From Ruegeria arenilitoris (lineage in GTDB: Bacteria; Pseudomonadota; Alphaproteobacteria; Rhodobacterales; Rhodobacteraceae), in contig NZ_WQCA01000006.1 in assembly GCF_013032445.1 (NCBI RefSeq), positions 62,001-126,000 of the forward strand: a stretch of 64,000 nt of DNA, in the 5' to 3' direction. Below the pieces are notes generated by a model. That model did no database searches, had not been told where the DNA came from, and saw only the letters and a list, made by a program, of their open reading frames with translations. Of this stretch, positions 45,664 through 55,404 are shown in pieces; within the stretch, counting starts at the first letter, position 1, and each line of letters begins with the position of its first letter. A program made the position numbers and the translations under genes.

Positions 45664-46665
45664 TTACTGCCCGTTACCCACTGTCACTTTTGTATTCCAC
45701 CAGTCTTCGCTGGCGGCTTTGGTCATTCTGATGGTCGGACGCTGGCCCAGGCGCATGTCCACCACCGCCACGTCCCGTTCCAAAAGGTCCTGCACCTCGT
45801 TCACCGCCAGCACGCGCTCAAGCGCACGCACGGGCTTCTCGGTCGGCAGCATGATGCGCTGGCCACGATCCAGAACCAGATCCCAGCGGCGTTCACCAAT
45901 CCGCACCAGGCCGCGCACCCGGGTTCCCAGACTCCGTGCGGTTGTCACCAGTTGCAGCGCTTCGCCCACATACGCATCGGCCCCCTTGCCCGCGATCAGC
46001 GGCAGTTGAGAGTGATCCTTGCGCGACGCGATCCGTTCGACATGGGCGCCGGTTTCATCCAGCAATTCGATCCCGCTGCGCGTGCGCCAGACGATGACCG
46101 GCTTTCGCTCGACCACATCGACCTGCAGAACACCGCCGGGGCGAACGCGGACCGTTGCGGATTTCACCGGGTCCAGCCCGGTGATCGTATCGCGGATCTG
46201 CTCGACATCCAGATCCCAGGAACTCATCGGGAAATCCAGCGGCACAACTTCGCGTATATCCTCGGACAGGTTGGTCCCTGCGCCATCGATCGCCATCAGG
46301 TTGACCATGAATTCCGGGCGCTGCTGGATCGAGGTCTTGATGTCGCTGACATAAGCCACCACGGCCTCGCGCCGGTCTTCCGCGCTGAAGTACAGCCCGA
46401 TGGCAGCGCAGACCGCCGCAATCGGCAGACCGACCTTCAGCCCACGCCGAACCCCCGGCGTCAGCATCCAACGCTGCAGGCGATAGCTCATCCGCGACGG
46501 GGCGGGATCGAACCGTTGTGATTTGCGTCCGAACAGCTTCGCACCGCGCAGACGTAGTTTCGGCTCAGCCTCGTGGCGGTCGCCCGACGCGAAATCGGCA
46601 TCCGGCCCGGCCAATGGTTTCGAGCGGTGGATCACCGGCGCGCGGGTGGCTCTCAGCGGTTGCAT
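45664..46665 (-). CDS. ftsQ: Cell division protein FtsQ
   Basis: FtsQ is a bitopic inner-membrane protein that links early cytoplasmic and late periplasmic division proteins. With the start at ATG 46,665 ([11 protein letters not shown]) it has 333 residues. It has a long basic cytoplasmic tail (about 1-75), one membrane helix (about 78-95, [18 protein letters not shown]) and a POTRA domain. The beta domain has [28 protein letters not shown] and [15 protein letters not shown] lies seven bases upstream of the chosen start, which overlaps the 3' end of ddl by 13 bases. The long cytoplasmic tail is common in alphaproteobacteria. Confidence 0.93.
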   Translation of the reverse strand: MQPLRATRAPVIHRSKPLAGPDADFASGDRHEAEPKLRLRGAKLFGRKSQRFDPAPSRMSYRLQRWMLTPGVRRGLKVGLPIAAVCAAIGLYFSAEDRREAVVAYVSDIKTSIQQRPEFMVNLMAIDGAGTNLSEDIREVVPLDFPMSSWDLDVEQIRDTITGLDPVKSATVRVRPGGVLQVDVVERKPVIVWRTRSGIELLDETGAHVERIASRKDHSQLPLIAGKGADAYVGEALQLVTTARSLGTRVRGLVRIGERRWDLVLDRGQRIMLPTEKPVRALERVLAVNEVQDLLERDVAVVDMRLGQRPTIRMTKAASEDWWNTKVTVGNGQ

Positions 46666-47570
46666 GAGGCGTCCTCCACCATCCACGCGCAAAGCTGGCC
46701 AAACGTCATGCCGCGATGCTCGGCCTGTTCCGGCACCAGCGAGGTCGGCGTCATGCCGGGCTGGGTGTTGGTTTCCAGCAGGAACAGCCCATCGGCCCCC
46801 TTGCTGTCATCCCAGCGGAAATCGGTGCGGCTGACGCCCTTGCATCCGAGCGCATTGTGGGCCCGCAAGGCGTAATCCATGCAAAGATCAAAGATGTCCT
46901 GCGGCACGTCGGCGGGCAGCACATGCCACGAGCCACCGGGCTTGTACTTGGCGTCGTAGTCATACCAGCCGCCATCGGTCATGATCTCGGTCACGGTCAG
47001 GGCACGGTCACCCATCACGGTTACGGTCAACTCGCGGCCCGCAATATACTTCTCGACCATCACATGTTCGGGCATCTCATCCGACAGCTGCGGCGGACCG
47101 TTCGAACCTTCGTGCACGATATAAATGCCGACGCTGGACCCTTCGTTGTTGGGCTTGGCCACGTAAGGCGGCTCCATCACGTGGACCTCGATCACCTCGA
47201 CCTTGGGCACGATCACGCTGGGAACAACGGGCAGGCCTTCGACCTGAAACACTTCTTTGCTGCGCTGCTTGTCCATCGCCAAAGCCGAGGCCAGAACGCC
47301 GGAATGCGTATAGGGAATGCGCATCCATTCCAGCAGACCCTGCACGCAGCCGTCTTCACCCCAGCGGCCATGCAGGGCGTTGAAAACCACATCCGGTTTG
47401 ATCTCTAAAAGGCGCGCGTAGAGGTCGGGACCTGCGTCCAGCTCAACCACTTCAAAGCCTTCTCCCCGTAGGGCGGCTGCGCATTCGCGCCCAGAGCTGA
47501 GAGACACCTCGCGTTCCGCCGAAGGGCCACCCATCAATACCGCCACTTTGGGGTTTGTCCTGCTCGACAT
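46653..47570 (-). CDS. ddl: D-alanine--D-alanine ligase
   Basis: Ddl makes the D-Ala-D-Ala dipeptide for the peptidoglycan stem. The 305-residue ATP-grasp protein shows [19 protein letters not shown] (10-28), [45 protein letters not shown] and the C-terminal Mg site [22 protein letters not shown] chose ATG 47,570 (MSSRTNPK); a TTG six codons earlier is in frame. It follows murB by about 110 bases and overlaps ftsQ. Confidence 0.96.
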   Translation of the reverse strand: MSSRTNPKVAVLMGGPSAEREVSLSSGRECAAALRGEGFEVVELDAGPDLYARLLEIKPDVVFNALHGRWGEDGCVQGLLEWMRIPYTHSGVLASALAMDKQRSKEVFQVEGLPVVPSVIVPKVEVIEVHVMEPPYVAKPNNEGSSVGIYIVHEGSNGPPQLSDEMPEHVMVEKYIAGRELTVTVMGDRALTVTEIMTDGGWYDYDAKYKPGGSWHVLPADVPQDIFDLCMDYALRAHNALGCKGVSRTDFRWDDSKGADGLFLLETNTQPGMTPTSLVPEQAEHRGMTFGQLCAWMVEDASCNR

Positions 47571-47678
47571 ACCCAACGTGCGCCTCAATGTCCCCGGACC
47601 TTATGTGGTGGTCCGTGCTGTGTTTATGCCTTTGATCCGTCGCCGTTAATTGCCTGTTATGGTCTGACGGTTGGGGCT

Positions 47679-48605
47679 TTATTCTTTCAGCGGATCGCCG
47701 ACCCGCATGATTTCCCACTCTAACGTTATGCCGCTTGTTTCGTAAACCTTTTTTCGCACCTCTTCGCCCAGACCTTCGAGGTCAGCAGCGGTGGCGGCTC
47801 CGGTATTGATCAGGAAATTTGAATGCTTCGGGCTCATCTGCGCACCGCCCAGCGTCGCCCCGCGCATTCCCGCGTCTTCGATCACCTTCCACGCCTTGAG
47901 GTCATGCACATCATCCGCCCGCCCGGTCGAGGAAAACCCGGCCGGATTGCGGAATGTCGACCCGGCGCTGCGATCCTTGGTGGGTTGGGTTTTGTCGCGC
48001 TTCTGCAACTGCGCCGTCATGCGGTCGTGCAGGTTCTGCGGATCACACGAGGGGCCTTCGAACGTGGCCGAAACCAGCACAGCGCCTTCCGGCAGATCAG
48101 ACTGGCGGTAGCGGAAATTGAGGTCCTCGGGGGTCAGGTCCACCACTTCTCCCTGCCGGGTGACGATGGTCGCCTTGCGCAACACGTCAGCGGTGTAACT
48201 ACCATAGCAACCTGCGTTCATCCGCACCGCTCCGCCGATTGAGCCTGGAATGGTACGCAGAAAGGTCAAGTCCACACCCGCATCCGCCGCCTTGCGCGCC
48301 ACATGCGCGTCCAGCGCGGCGGCACCTGCAGTGACAGTGTTGCCCTCAACCGAAATGCTATTGAACCCACGCCCCAGCCGGATCACCACGGCGCGCAGCC
48401 CTCCGTCCCGCACGATCAGGTTCGATCCGACACCCATTGGAAAGACCGGAACATCAGTGGGCAGGTCGCGCAGAAAACCTTGCAGGTCTTCGATATCGGC
48501 AGGTTGAAACAGGTAATCCGCCGGGCCTCCGACGCGCAGCCAGGTCAGGTCGTTCAGCGCTCGGGCCTGCGTCAGGCGTCCACGAACATCGGGCAGGTCG
48601 ATCAT
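47679..48605 (-). CDS. murB: UDP-N-acetylenolpyruvoylglucosamine reductase MurB
   Basis: MurB is the FAD and NADPH-dependent reductase that makes UDP-MurNAc. The 308-residue type II-like protein has [17 protein letters not shown] (22-38), [31 protein letters not shown], the catalytic Ser in [12 protein letters not shown] and [20 protein letters not shown]. It starts in the 3' end of the small membrane gene (four-base ATGA overlap). Confidence 0.96.
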   Translation of the reverse strand: MIDLPDVRGRLTQARALNDLTWLRVGGPADYLFQPADIEDLQGFLRDLPTDVPVFPMGVGSNLIVRDGGLRAVVIRLGRGFNSISVEGNTVTAGAAALDAHVARKAADAGVDLTFLRTIPGSIGGAVRMNAGCYGSYTADVLRKATIVTRQGEVVDLTPEDLNFRYRQSDLPEGAVLVSATFEGPSCDPQNLHDRMTAQLQKRDKTQPTKDRSAGSTFRNPAGFSSTGRADDVHDLKAWKVIEDAGMRGATLGGAQMSPKHSNFLINTGAATAADLEGLGEEVRKKVYETSGITLEWEIMRVGDPLKE

Positions 48606-48895
48606 GTGTTTGCTCTTGCAGCCAGGCTGCGCCCGCCGACACCACCGACGATAACCGCCAATAAGAAGGGCAGCACCGCTCCGGTCAGCCAGATGAAGGG
48701 GCCAAAGGCCTTTTCCTCTTCACCGGTGCCAACGCTTGCAAGTGCCACGATAAGCGCAAGCGAGACGGCAGAGGTCAGCCCGATCAGCCACAGCAGACCT
48801 TTGACGCCGATCCAGCGCCCGGCAACAAAGCCCGCCAAAGTCCCGAGGATCAGCGTGATGAGTGGCAAATACGCGAAAGTGGCGACGTCGACCAT
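48602..48895 (-). CDS. Small membrane protein between murC and murB
   Basis: This 97-residue protein has three hydrophobic helices (about 8-28, 33-52 and 66-86). A glycine-rich element [14 protein letters not shown] lies at the end, and a charged loop GTGEEEK sits between helices two and three. I do not recognise the family. AGGAG lies seven bases before ATG 48,895. It overlaps murB by four bases and follows the DUF2484 pair on the same strand, so it is part of the dcw transcript. It could be an accessory envelope protein of this lineage. Confidence 0.75.
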   Translation of the reverse strand: MVDVATFAYLPLITLILGTLAGFVAGRWIGVKGLLWLIGLTSAVSLALIVALASVGTGEEEKAFGPFIWLTGAVLPFLLAVIVGGVGGRSLAARANT

Positions 48896-48919
48896 GGCAG
48901 TGACTCCTGAATGCGGCCG

Positions 48920-49186
48920 TTACTTGTTGGTCGCCTTCATGCCCTGCATTTTCGCCTTTGTCCAACGGGTCAGGTAAATTACCGGCCAGCGCAGCACCGA
49001 CATGCCCATCGCCAGTACGAGCAACCCGATCCATGGACCGTTCTGCAAGGTGACGTAGCCCAAAATCGGAATGCCGACCGCGATCAGAAAATAGGCGCGC
49101 GTCCAGTGGTGGTCTTTACTGGGCAGCATAGCCAGCACGTTTGCGGCAATCCCCCACAAGGCAGCAAGGGCGATGGACCAGTTCAT
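48920..49186 (-). CDS. DUF2484 family membrane protein, second copy
   Basis: This 88-residue protein has three hydrophobic helices (about 3-20, 30-47 and 52-68) and a basic C-terminal tail (RWTKAKMQGMKATNK). It shares with the preceding gene the pattern LWxxAAxxxAMLP near the start, a central GxxxLGY/W segment and a closing SxxRxPxxYxxRxW. These are the marks of DUF2484, which I know only from Rhodobacteraceae-like genomes. The ATG overlaps the stop of the first copy (ATGA). Function unknown; the position between murC and murB suggests an envelope role. Confidence 0.82.
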   Translation of the reverse strand: MNWSIALAALWGIAANVLAMLPSKDHHWTRAYFLIAVGIPILGYVTLQNGPWIGLLVLAMGMSVLRWPVIYLTRWTKAKMQGMKATNK

Positions 49187-49428
49187 TCTTCGACCTCTCT
49201 GCCCGTCCAGCGGCGCCAGTAGTATTGGATCGGTTTGCGAAACATCGACGCAAACCCCGCAAAAGCCAGCACCGAGAGGAACCAGCCGTAATCATACCCA
49301 AGCCAGACGATCAGCACCGGTGCAGAGATCAGCAGCAAAATGCCCGGAGGAAACTGCAACCGCATCGGCAGCATCGCCACGATTGTCGCAGCCACGACCC
49401 ATAGGGATGCGAACACTACTGAATACAC
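49183..49428 (-). CDS. DUF2484 family membrane protein, first copy
   Basis: This 81-residue three-helix membrane protein has SVVFASLWVVAATIVAMLPMRLQ, a central APVLIVWLGYDYGWF and SMFRKPIQYYWRRWTGRE at the end. I chose the GTG at 49,428 because AAGGGG lies eight bases upstream and the protein then opens directly with the first helix. A GTG eleven codons earlier (49,461) is also in frame. It begins about 70 bases after the murC stop and overlaps the second copy by four bases. The two copies are clearly related but diverged. Confidence 0.82.
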   Translation of the reverse strand: MYSVVFASLWVVAATIVAMLPMRLQFPPGILLLISAPVLIVWLGYDYGWFLSVLAFAGFASMFRKPIQYYWRRWTGREVEE

Positions 49429-49495
49429 CTGCTGCCCCTTCCAAGGACGTTGCGACGCCACACTTTAAAGTTGCGTCACCGGAAAGTCTATTACG

Positions 49496-50905
49496 TCAAA
49501 CGGCCTGTTTGTGCTGCAACCGCGCGGGTAAGCCATTTGCCCAGGCGCTGATCGTACCCGCGCCCAGACACACAACCATGTCACCGGGGCGGGCCTGCTC
49601 GCGGACCAAGCGTTCCAAATCGTTTTCGTCTAATAACGCGCGCGCGTGGCGGTGGCCGTGGCGGATCAGCCCCTGCACCAGATCGTCGCGGGACGCGCCC
49701 TCGATCGGGTCTTCTCCGGCGGCGAAGATATCGGCGATGGCCACAACGTCTGCGTCGTTGAAACAGGTGCAAAAATCATCAAACAGGTTGGACAGGCGAG
49801 AGTAACGGTGCGGCTGGTGCACAGCGATCACACGGCCCTCGGTCGCCTGACGCGCGGCTTTCAGCACGGCGTTGATTTCGACCGGGTGGTGACCGTAATC
49901 GTCGATGATGGTGACTCCGTCAACTTCACCCACCTTGGTGAAGCGGCGATTGACGCCACCGAAATTGGCCAGCGCATCGCGAATTTCCGAGGCTTTCATA
50001 CCCAGATGGCGCGCAACCGCAGCCGCAGACAGCGCGTTCGAGACGTTGTGGTCCCCTGGCATCGGCAGGGTACAACCCTCGATCACCGTGTCTTCGTATT
50101 GCAGATGGATGTCGAAATGGGCAACGCCGCCCTTGTAGGTCAGGTTTACCGCCCGCACATCAGCCTGCGCGTTAAAGCCATAGGTACGCACCCGGCGGTC
50201 GGTGATGCGGCCCACCAGCGTTTGAACTTCGGCATGGTCGGTGCAGCATACAGCCAGACCGTAGAATGGCAGGTTCGAGACGAACTCGTAGAACCCGTCG
50301 CGCAATCTGTCGAAATCGCCCCAATGCTCCATATGCTCGGGGTCGATATTGGTGACGATGGCAATGGTCGCAGGCAGACGATTGAACGAGCCGTCGGATT
50401 CATCGGCCTCAACCACCATCCATTCACCCTGCCCCATCCGCGCGTTCGAGCCATAGGCGTGGATGATACCGCCGTTGATCACGGTCGGGTCGAAGTCACC
50501 CGCTACCATCAGCTCGGCCATCATCGTGGTCGTCGTGGTCTTACCATGCGTTCCGGCGATGGCGATGTTGGATTTCAGCCGCATCAACTCAGCCAGCATG
50601 TCGGCGCGGCGCACAACCGGCAGGCCTTGCGCACGGGCACCGTCCAGTTCCGGGTTGCCGGGTTTGATCGCAGTGGACACCACGACAACGGCAGCGTTTT
50701 CCAGATTTTCAGCGCGCTGGCCGACAAAGATTTCAGCCCCCAAACCGGCCAGACGGTCGGTGATCTTCGAGGCCTTCAGGTCAGATCCCTGCACCCTGTA
50801 ACCCAAGTTCAGAAGCACCTCGGCAATCCCTGACATCCCGATCCCGCCGATACCAACGAAGTGGATCGGCCCTACGTCTTGCGGCAGTTTGGTTGCGGGA
50901 TTCAT
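49496..50905 (-). CDS. murC: UDP-N-acetylmuramate--L-alanine ligase MurC
   Basis: MurC adds L-alanine to UDP-MurNAc, the first residue of the peptide stem. The 469-residue Mur ligase has an N-terminal Rossmann [12 protein letters not shown] (18-29), the ATP loop GTHGKTTTT (118-126), [11 protein letters not shown] with the Mg-binding Glu, [11 protein letters not shown], the His/Asn region [13 protein letters not shown] and [10 protein letters not shown] near the C-terminal domain. It overlaps the end of murG by four bases (ATGA). Confidence 0.97.
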   Translation of the reverse strand: MNPATKLPQDVGPIHFVGIGGIGMSGIAEVLLNLGYRVQGSDLKASKITDRLAGLGAEIFVGQRAENLENAAVVVVSTAIKPGNPELDGARAQGLPVVRRADMLAELMRLKSNIAIAGTHGKTTTTTMMAELMVAGDFDPTVINGGIIHAYGSNARMGQGEWMVVEADESDGSFNRLPATIAIVTNIDPEHMEHWGDFDRLRDGFYEFVSNLPFYGLAVCCTDHAEVQTLVGRITDRRVRTYGFNAQADVRAVNLTYKGGVAHFDIHLQYEDTVIEGCTLPMPGDHNVSNALSAAAVARHLGMKASEIRDALANFGGVNRRFTKVGEVDGVTIIDDYGHHPVEINAVLKAARQATEGRVIAVHQPHRYSRLSNLFDDFCTCFNDADVVAIADIFAAGEDPIEGASRDDLVQGLIRHGHRHARALLDENDLERLVREQARPGDMVVCLGAGTISAWANGLPARLQHKQAV

Positions 50906-51999
50906 GCAGTCTCCTTCTGCGCCAGATCTTCGACAAGATGCACCAGACGCTCGGTCGCATCCGGCGCGCCGGTCGAGAGGGCGGCATGGGCCATCTTTTG
51001 TGCGGCTTCGGGGTTTGTCAGAACTGCGGTGATTTGGTCGGTCAGCGCGGAAACGTCAAGCAGGTTTTCCGGAATCATGATCGCCCCACCCGCCTGCACC
51101 AGCCCGCGCGCATTGGCGGTTTGGTGGTCGCCTGCGGCGGCGGCAAACGGGATCAGGATCGAGGGTCGACCTATCACCGAGATATCGGCGACACTGGATG
51201 CGCCCGAACGTGAAATGACCAGCTGCGCGTCGGACATGCGGCGCGGAACATCCTGAAAGAACGGTTTGACCTCGGCGCGAATGCCATGATCGGCGTAAAA
51301 GGCGGTGACCCGCTCTCCGTCCTCGTCGCGGGCCTGATGGGCGACGCGGATATGATCGCGCAGCGCTTCGGGCAAGGCAGCAATCGCGCCGGGGACCACA
51401 TCGCTGAGGATGCGCGCGCCCTGTGAGCCGCCCATCACGAGGATCGACATCGGATAGTCGCCGGGCGGGATATAGCCTGCCGCTGCGCGTTCCAGCACGG
51501 CGGCGCGAACCGGGTTACCAGTATGCACGCCCCTTGCCCCCTCGGGCAGGTCGGTGGGCCAGATACCGCAGGCCACCTGTGACACGCGGGTCGCAAACAG
51601 CTGGTTCACCCGACCCAGAATGCCGTTTTGTTCATGGATCATGCGCGGGATTTTCAGCATCGTCGCCGCGCCCAGCGCCGGGATCGACGGATAGCCGCCA
51701 AAGCCCACCACAACGTCCGGCCGGTCTCGCATCATCTGAAATGCCATGCTGGTGACGCCCCCGGCAATCTTGGGTCCAACCAGCGCTTTGGCGGCCAGAC
51801 CGCCGCGCGCGAAGGTGGCCGAGGATGCCTCGACAATCTCGGTCGAATGCGGAAAGCCGCTGGTATAACGCGCGCCGCGCGCATCGGTGGACAGGCGCAC
51901 GCGCCAGCCCTTGTGCAGCATCGCTTCGGTCAGGGCTTGCGCCGGGAACATGTGGCCCCCGGTGCCGCCCGCCGCAATCAGTAGATAGGGTTTGGTCAT
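50902..51999 (-). CDS. murG: UDP-GlcNAc:undecaprenyl-PP-MurNAc-pentapeptide transferase MurG
   Basis: MurG (GT28) converts lipid I to lipid II on the cytoplasmic face of the membrane. The 365-residue protein has [12 protein letters not shown] (9-20), [40 protein letters not shown] with the acceptor-side Ser and [20 protein letters not shown] chose ATG 51,999, which shares one base with the ftsW stop (TGATG); a TTG one codon earlier is also in frame. It overlaps murC by four bases. Confidence 0.97.
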   Translation of the reverse strand: MTKPYLLIAAGGTGGHMFPAQALTEAMLHKGWRVRLSTDARGARYTSGFPHSTEIVEASSATFARGGLAAKALVGPKIAGGVTSMAFQMMRDRPDVVVGFGGYPSIPALGAATMLKIPRMIHEQNGILGRVNQLFATRVSQVACGIWPTDLPEGARGVHTGNPVRAAVLERAAAGYIPPGDYPMSILVMGGSQGARILSDVVPGAIAALPEALRDHIRVAHQARDEDGERVTAFYADHGIRAEVKPFFQDVPRRMSDAQLVISRSGASSVADISVIGRPSILIPFAAAAGDHQTANARGLVQAGGAIMIPENLLDVSALTDQITAVLTNPEAAQKMAHAALSTGAPDATERLVHLVEDLAQKETA

Positions 52000-53162
52000 C
52001 AACCTCGTCCGCGCAGAATGTCACCAAGCTCGCCCTGTGGGCGTGTGCGGGTAAACGCCAAAAGCATCCCGACCGCAATGCCACCCGCAATCAGCGACGA
52101 CCCGCCATAGCTGACGAACGGCAACGTCATGCCCTTGGCGGGCAGCAGGCGCACTGCGACGCCCATGTTAATCATCGCCTGCACGCCGAACATGCAAGCC
52201 AGACCGGTGCCCGCCAGACGGATGAACATGTCGCGTTCCTTCATCAGCCGCAGCAAAGAACGCACCACGATTATCGAATAAAGCGCGATAATGATCAGCA
52301 CCAGGATCAGGCCGAACTCCTCGGCCGCAACGGCGATAATGAAATCCGTATGCGCATCGGGCAGAGACCACTTCACCTGCCCCTCCCCCACGCCAACACC
52401 GAACAGGCCGCCTTCGCGGATGGCGTTGGTGGCATAACCGATCTGAGTGGTTGGATCGACCTCTTGGTTGAGGAAGCCATCGATCCGGCGGGCGAAGTGT
52501 TCCGAGTTTGAATAGGCAAACATACCGCCCAGCACCACTGCACCGGCCATGCCAACCAGCAACAGCATCGGCGCACCGGCCACGAAGTACATAACGCCCC
52601 AGCCAAACAGGATCAGGCAGGCCTGACCGAAATCGGGTTGCAGCACCAGCATCCCGACGATGGCCATGCACAGCGCAAAGGACCACAACCGACCCGGAGG
52701 GCCATTGATCTCCTGCGACGCGGCCAACAGCCATGCGGCAACGACGACAAAGCCGGGCTTCAGAAACTCGGAGGGTTGCAGCGAAGCAAAGCCCAGCGAA
52801 TACCACCGCACCGCGCCTTTCCCGAAATCAGTGCCAAAGACCGGCAGAAAAGCCAGCGCCACAAACGCGCCCAAAAAGCCCAGTACCGCGAGACGCCGCA
52901 CCAGCGTCGGCGACATCATCGAGGTCAGCAGCATCGCAATCAGCGCCAGTCCACCGAACAGCGCCTGGCGCTCGACATAGTGGAACGGATCGAACCCGTT
53001 TCGGCCTGCCAGCGGTGGTGATGAGGCCAGCCCCAGCAACAACCCGATGACAAACAGGATCAGCACGCAGGACATCGTCCAGCGATCAATTGTCCGCCAC
53101 CACTTTGGTAGAATCGGTTCACCGCGCTGGTCCTGGACCGCGCCATACACCATCTCAGTCAT
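51999..53162 (-). CDS. ftsW: Probable peptidoglycan glycosyltransferase FtsW
   Basis: FtsW is the SEDS-family polymerase that, with FtsI, builds septal peptidoglycan. The 387-residue protein has about ten membrane helices. [24 protein letters not shown] holds the SEDS Gln-Pro-Ser-Glu segment, [21 protein letters not shown] follows, and [25 protein letters not shown] is the best-known C-terminal signature. A conserved cytoplasmic N-terminus precedes helix one (about 33). A gap of 168 bases separates it from the monooxygenase-like gene upstream, so the murG and murC part of the cluster probably has its own promoter here. Confidence 0.96.
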   Translation of the reverse strand: MTEMVYGAVQDQRGEPILPKWWRTIDRWTMSCVLILFVIGLLLGLASSPPLAGRNGFDPFHYVERQALFGGLALIAMLLTSMMSPTLVRRLAVLGFLGAFVALAFLPVFGTDFGKGAVRWYSLGFASLQPSEFLKPGFVVVAAWLLAASQEINGPPGRLWSFALCMAIVGMLVLQPDFGQACLILFGWGVMYFVAGAPMLLLVGMAGAVVLGGMFAYSNSEHFARRIDGFLNQEVDPTTQIGYATNAIREGGLFGVGVGEGQVKWSLPDAHTDFIIAVAAEEFGLILVLIIIALYSIIVVRSLLRLMKERDMFIRLAGTGLACMFGVQAMINMGVAVRLLPAKGMTLPFVSYGGSSLIAGGIAVGMLLAFTRTRPQGELGDILRGRG

Positions 53163-53330
53163 GAGATACCGCCACTCTCTGCCTCGTTAACGCCCCGTTT
53201 TCGGGGTCTGATTGAGACCCTACAGGGATTTTGGCGTTTGGGCTAGCAGAATGACGGGCCGGTTGCGGAAATTAGCGCCCCGTGGGCAACGGTTTGAATT
53301 CAAGGCTCCGTTCCCGGAAATTCGGATCAC

Positions 53331-53624
53331 CTAGGCAACAAGATCATAGTGTTTGATCGTTCTGGATTCGACCAGTTCAGCCTCGGCCGGATCAATGTGT
53401 GGGCTTTGATAATCGTCACCGACAAAGGCTTTCAGCGCGTCCAGGCTGTTCCAGATCATCACAAAGCTGAACTCGCGCGGTGTATCGGACCGCGGTGCGC
53501 CCGGCAGAACCTGAACGATGCCATCGGTGTTTTGCATCAACGGGATCGCGGTCTCGTGGAAAAACTTCGAAAATTCAGCCTCTTTGCCGGGGCGCACTGT
53601 GACTTGGAATATTCGCATGATCAT
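53331..53624 (-). CDS. Antibiotic biosynthesis monooxygenase (ABM) domain protein
   Basis: This 97-residue protein has the ferredoxin-like ABM fold. It opens IMRIFQVTVRPGKEAEFSKFFHE, then has LMQNTDGIVQVLPGAP, FSFVMIWNSLDALKAFVG and IDPAEAELVESRTIKHYDLV. Members include haem- and quinone-modifying oxygenases and many proteins without known substrate. AGGAGG lies eight bases before ATG 53,624. It is divergent from the flavoprotein gene and sits inside the dcw cluster upstream of ftsW. Any link to division is doubtful. Confidence 0.83.
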   Translation of the reverse strand: MIMRIFQVTVRPGKEAEFSKFFHETAIPLMQNTDGIVQVLPGAPRSDTPREFSFVMIWNSLDALKAFVGDDYQSPHIDPAEAELVESRTIKHYDLVA

Positions 53625-53749
53625 CGGGGAACCCTCCTTTGCGCGGGTCAGATTTCAATTCCTTACGACACGATTTTAACACAAAGCCCGTGCGTCCGTT
53701 GAAACGGCTACCACTTGCCATCCCCGCGATTTCACGCCATGCGCTGCGC

Positions 53750-54928
53750 ATGACCTACGACACGATCATCCTTGGTGCCGGTGCAGCCGGTATGATGTGC
53801 GCCGCCTATTGCGGTGGGCGCGTATTGGTAATCGACCATGCCAAGGCTCCGGGTGAGAAAATCCGCATCTCGGGCGGTGGGCGCTGCAACTTCACCAACA
53901 TGTATGCGGGACCTGGCAACTTCCTGTCGCAGAACCCGCATTTCTGCAAATCTGCATTGGCACGGTACACACAATGGGATTTCGTCGATCTGGTTGGGCG
54001 TCACGGCATCGCCTGGCACGAAAAAACACTGGGGCAGCTTTTCTGCGACGGGTCCTCGAAACAGATCATCCAAATGCTTCTGGATGAGATGGAACAAGCC
54101 GGAGCCGAGCTGTGGGTTCAAACCGAGGTGAAAGACCTGCGCAAGACCGAGGCCGGGTTCGCGCTGAAGGTTGACCGCGAGGGCCTGCGCCTCAGCTTGA
54201 GTTGTACCAATCTGGTACTGGCCACGGGTGGTAAGTCGATCCCCAAGATGGGTGCAACCGGGCTGGCTTATGACATTGCAAAACAGTTCGGCTTACGGAT
54301 GACCGAGACGCGCGCGGCGCTGGTACCCTTCACGTTTTCGGATGGAAAATTCAAGGAACTCTCGGGTGTTTCTCTGCCCGCACGCCTGTCGAACGACCGC
54401 ACCAGCTTTGACGAAGCGTTGCTGTTCACTCATCGCGGCCTCAGCGGGCCTTCGGTGCTGCAATTGTCGTCCTATTGGCATGAGGGCGAGACGATCCGGG
54501 TGAACCTGATCCCCGATCTGCCCCTGTTCGACCTGCTGCGCGATCAGCGGCAAAGCAGTGGTCGCAAAGCGCTGACAACCGAACTGGCCCGCCACCTGCC
54601 CGCAAGGCTGGTGGATTACCTGAGCCAACACATTCCGATGCAAGGCAATCTGGCCGACCAGTCCGACACCGCGCTGAGCGACCTGATCGCTGTACTGTCC
54701 AATTGGCAGCTAACGCCCTCGGGCACCGAAGGCTATCGCACCGCCGAGGTCACACTGGGCGGGATTGACACGGAGGACCTGTCGTCAAAAACAATGGAGG
54801 CCAGGGATGTCCCCGGCCTCTATGTGATTGGTGAAGCGGTGGATGTCACCGGCTGGCTTGGCGGCTACAATTTCCAGTGGGCGTGGTCCTCGGGCCACGC
54901 CGCAGGAACTGCAATCGCCGGGCGTTAG
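53750..54928 (+). CDS. BaiN/HI0933-family FAD-dependent oxidoreductase
   Basis: This 392-residue flavoprotein is the only plus-strand gene in the dcw region. It has the FAD-binding ILGAGAAGMMCA (7-18), GEKIRISGGGRCNFTNM (the family hallmark), LVLATGGKSIPKMGATG in the middle, and a closing PGLYVIGEAVDVTGWLGGYNFQWAWSSG that contacts FAD. The start at ATG 53,750 (MTYDTIILGAG) is the only sensible one; the frame is open for 37 more codons. It is divergent from the ABM gene. Its stop TAG overlaps the TAA stop of the opposing lipoprotein gene. Relatives (BaiN, YhiN) reduce steroid or unknown substrates; the role here is unknown. Confidence 0.9.
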   Translation: MTYDTIILGAGAAGMMCAAYCGGRVLVIDHAKAPGEKIRISGGGRCNFTNMYAGPGNFLSQNPHFCKSALARYTQWDFVDLVGRHGIAWHEKTLGQLFCDGSSKQIIQMLLDEMEQAGAELWVQTEVKDLRKTEAGFALKVDREGLRLSLSCTNLVLATGGKSIPKMGATGLAYDIAKQFGLRMTETRAALVPFTFSDGKFKELSGVSLPARLSNDRTSFDEALLFTHRGLSGPSVLQLSSYWHEGETIRVNLIPDLPLFDLLRDQRQSSGRKALTTELARHLPARLVDYLSQHIPMQGNLADQSDTALSDLIAVLSNWQLTPSGTEGYRTAEVTLGGIDTEDLSSKTMEARDVPGLYVIGEAVDVTGWLGGYNFQWAWSSGHAAGTAIAGR

Positions 54929-55299
54929 CCGACGACGTTGTAACCGCGTCCACGCATGCAGTTACGCACGATGACTTCTTTGTTCTGGTTCTTGTTGATC
55001 ACGTCTGCACCGGCACCGACCAAGGCACCCGCAACAGCCGCACGACCCAGGTTGTCACTGCTGTCCTGAACAATCCCGGTAACAGCGGCAGCACCTGCTG
55101 CGCCAATTGCCGCATTCCCTGCGGTCGATCCATCAACGCTGGACTGTGATGCGGCAAGCTGTTGGCACTGCTGCAGATCGAAGTTGTAGTTCGGACCAAC
55201 CGGTCCATCGACAACAGGCTGGTAGTTGGCACCGGTATTGGTGCAGGCGCCGGCAACCAGAATGGCAGGCAGGATCAAAGAGAGCTTACGGAATGGCAT
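54925..55299 (-). CDS. Glycine-zipper lipoprotein
   Basis: This 124-residue precursor has a lipoprotein signal with a lipobox ending at Cys 19 (LVAGAC). A Gln-rich helical stretch and a glycine-zipper segment follow (GNAAIGAAGAAAVTGIV, then LGRAAVAGALVGAGADVI), with an ending around CMRGRGY. Glycine-zipper lipoproteins associate with the outer or inner membrane; the group includes SlyB/OsmB-like proteins. I chose ATG 55,299 because GAGG lies eight bases upstream; ATG 55,305 is also in frame. It converges with the flavoprotein gene and lies downstream of murD on the same strand, about 100 bases past it. Confidence 0.85.
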   Translation of the reverse strand: MPFRKLSLILPAILVAGACTNTGANYQPVVDGPVGPNYNFDLQQCQQLAASQSSVDGSTAGNAAIGAAGAAAVTGIVQDSSDNLGRAAVAGALVGAGADVINKNQNKEVIVRNCMRGRGYNVVG

Positions 55300-55404
55300 A
55301 GTCATGACCTCATTTTGAATTTGCCCGGAGCCAAACGTAATTGTCTTGGCCCGTCAAGCAAATAGCACCACAGCCTGGCCTAACCGGCGGTCTATTGCAA
55401 ACGA

